Source: Treponema sp.
GTDB taxonomy: Bacteria > Spirochaetota > Spirochaetia > Treponematales > Breznakiellaceae
Direction: 5' to 3'
DNA length: 5,865 bases
Assembly: GCA_031269405.1 (NCBI GenBank)
Contig: JAISZE010000066.1
Span: 1-5,865 of the forward strand
Below, in pieces: positions 5,689 to 5,865 of the stretch. A program made the translations under genes and the position numbers. Positions within the stretch are counted from its first letter, which is position 1. The number at the start of each line of letters is the position of its first letter. The notes below the pieces were generated by a model. It had not been told where the DNA came from. It saw only the letters and a program-made list of their open reading frames with translations, and did not search any database.

Positions 5689-5865
5689 TTTAGCCTTGTG
5701 GACAGCCAAAAGATTGTCGATGGCCTGGTTAAGAGTATACTGCAAGTCGACCGGGTTCAGCACTGCCCGCCGGGCGGAGAGCCCGGCCTTCTCCTGCTCT
5801 GTCAGAGAAGATTCCATGAGCCTCTGGTAGGGCGTTTTTAAGGCTTTGTCATAAACCTTGACCGT
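5641..5865 (-). CDS. Integrase-type (rve/DDE) transposase, C-terminal 74 residues (partial)
   Basis: The minus-strand frame enters from the window end and stops at TGA (5643-5641). The visible part begins TVKVYDKALKTPYQRL, a motif I recognise from the C-termini of DDE integrase-like transposases. It continues with an acidic helix (LTEQEKAGLSARR), VLNP and a helix ending NLLAVH. The last 17 residues (AKVTFSKCPTQKVSVTF) are encoded by the terminal repeats, giving the repeated KV..TF pattern. The tail is homologous to the partial gene at 1-171, with about one third identity. The DDE catalytic core is outside the window, so activity cannot be judged. Confidence 0.65.
   Translation of the reverse strand, partial: TVKVYDKALKTPYQRLMESSLTEQEKAGLSARRAVLNPVDLQYTLNQAIDNLLAVHKAKVTFSKCPTQKVSVTF

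Larger units (their letters stand above)
5594..5865 (-). mobile_element. Terminal part of a second integrase-type insertion sequence
   Basis: The end of an insertion sequence whose body continues past the window. It comprises three tandem terminal repeats and the C-terminal part of a minus-strand transposase. The outer end is placed near 5594 because TGCCT there matches the outermost motif of the left element (AGGCA at 228-232 on the opposite strand). The transposase reads toward clpC, so this element and the left one face each other. Their proteins differ too much for them to be copies of one element. Confidence 0.65.

Noticed and set aside
5567..5830. Plus-strand frame of 87 codons across the right insertion sequence
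   Set aside because: It runs antisense to the recognisable transposase tail and through the terminal repeats.
1..5865. Composite transposon carrying the intervening genes
   Set aside because: The flanking elements differ strongly in protein and end sequence, and the cargo is ordinary core genes.

Overview
The window looks like a stretch of a free-living or gut-associated spirochaete chromosome of the Treponema type. The base composition is roughly balanced. The reasons are a protein with two cyclic-nucleotide-binding domains and a Crp-type DNA-binding end, small exported and lipoprotein genes behind it, a ClpC with an N domain and a UVR motif, and integrase-like insertion sequences on both sides. 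The genus is an inference from gene content and style, since no rRNA or other marker is present. Termite-gut treponemes are the closest match I can think of.

Layout: (a) 1-237 is the end of an insertion sequence: the last 56 codons of a transposase, then two AGGCAAY-containing terminal repeats. (b) A strong sigma-70-like promoter (243-272) starts a few bases outside that end. It drives an apparent operon: a two-domain cyclic-nucleotide-binding regulator (308-1546), an exported protein of unknown function (1577-2191) and a DUF192 putative lipoprotein (2181-2663). The last two overlap by 11 bp. (c) A 194-bp intergenic region (2664-2857) is dense in inverted repeats. Some of its pairings exclude each other, and a perfect 8-bp inverted repeat sits over the likely clpC promoter. 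(d) clpC (2858-5413) is complete and has every expected motif. (e) After clpC come a weak hairpin and the first ~32 codons of a probable membrane or exported protein (from 5497). That gene is cut by a second insertion sequence (about 5594 to the window end), whose transposase lies on the minus strand.

How the genes relate: the first three look co-transcribed and join a probable cyclic-nucleotide sensor to two envelope proteins. clpC appears to be a separate unit for an ATP-dependent unfoldase that works with ClpP. The two flanking insertion sequences encode related but clearly different transposases (about 13 of 37 aligned residues identical). Their ends point inward and bracket about 5.4 kb of intact host genes. 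I see no rRNA, tRNA, CRISPR array, phage module or defence system. The most notable items are the regulator with one intact and one degenerate nucleotide pocket, the structured clpC upstream region, and the two insertion-sequence ends.
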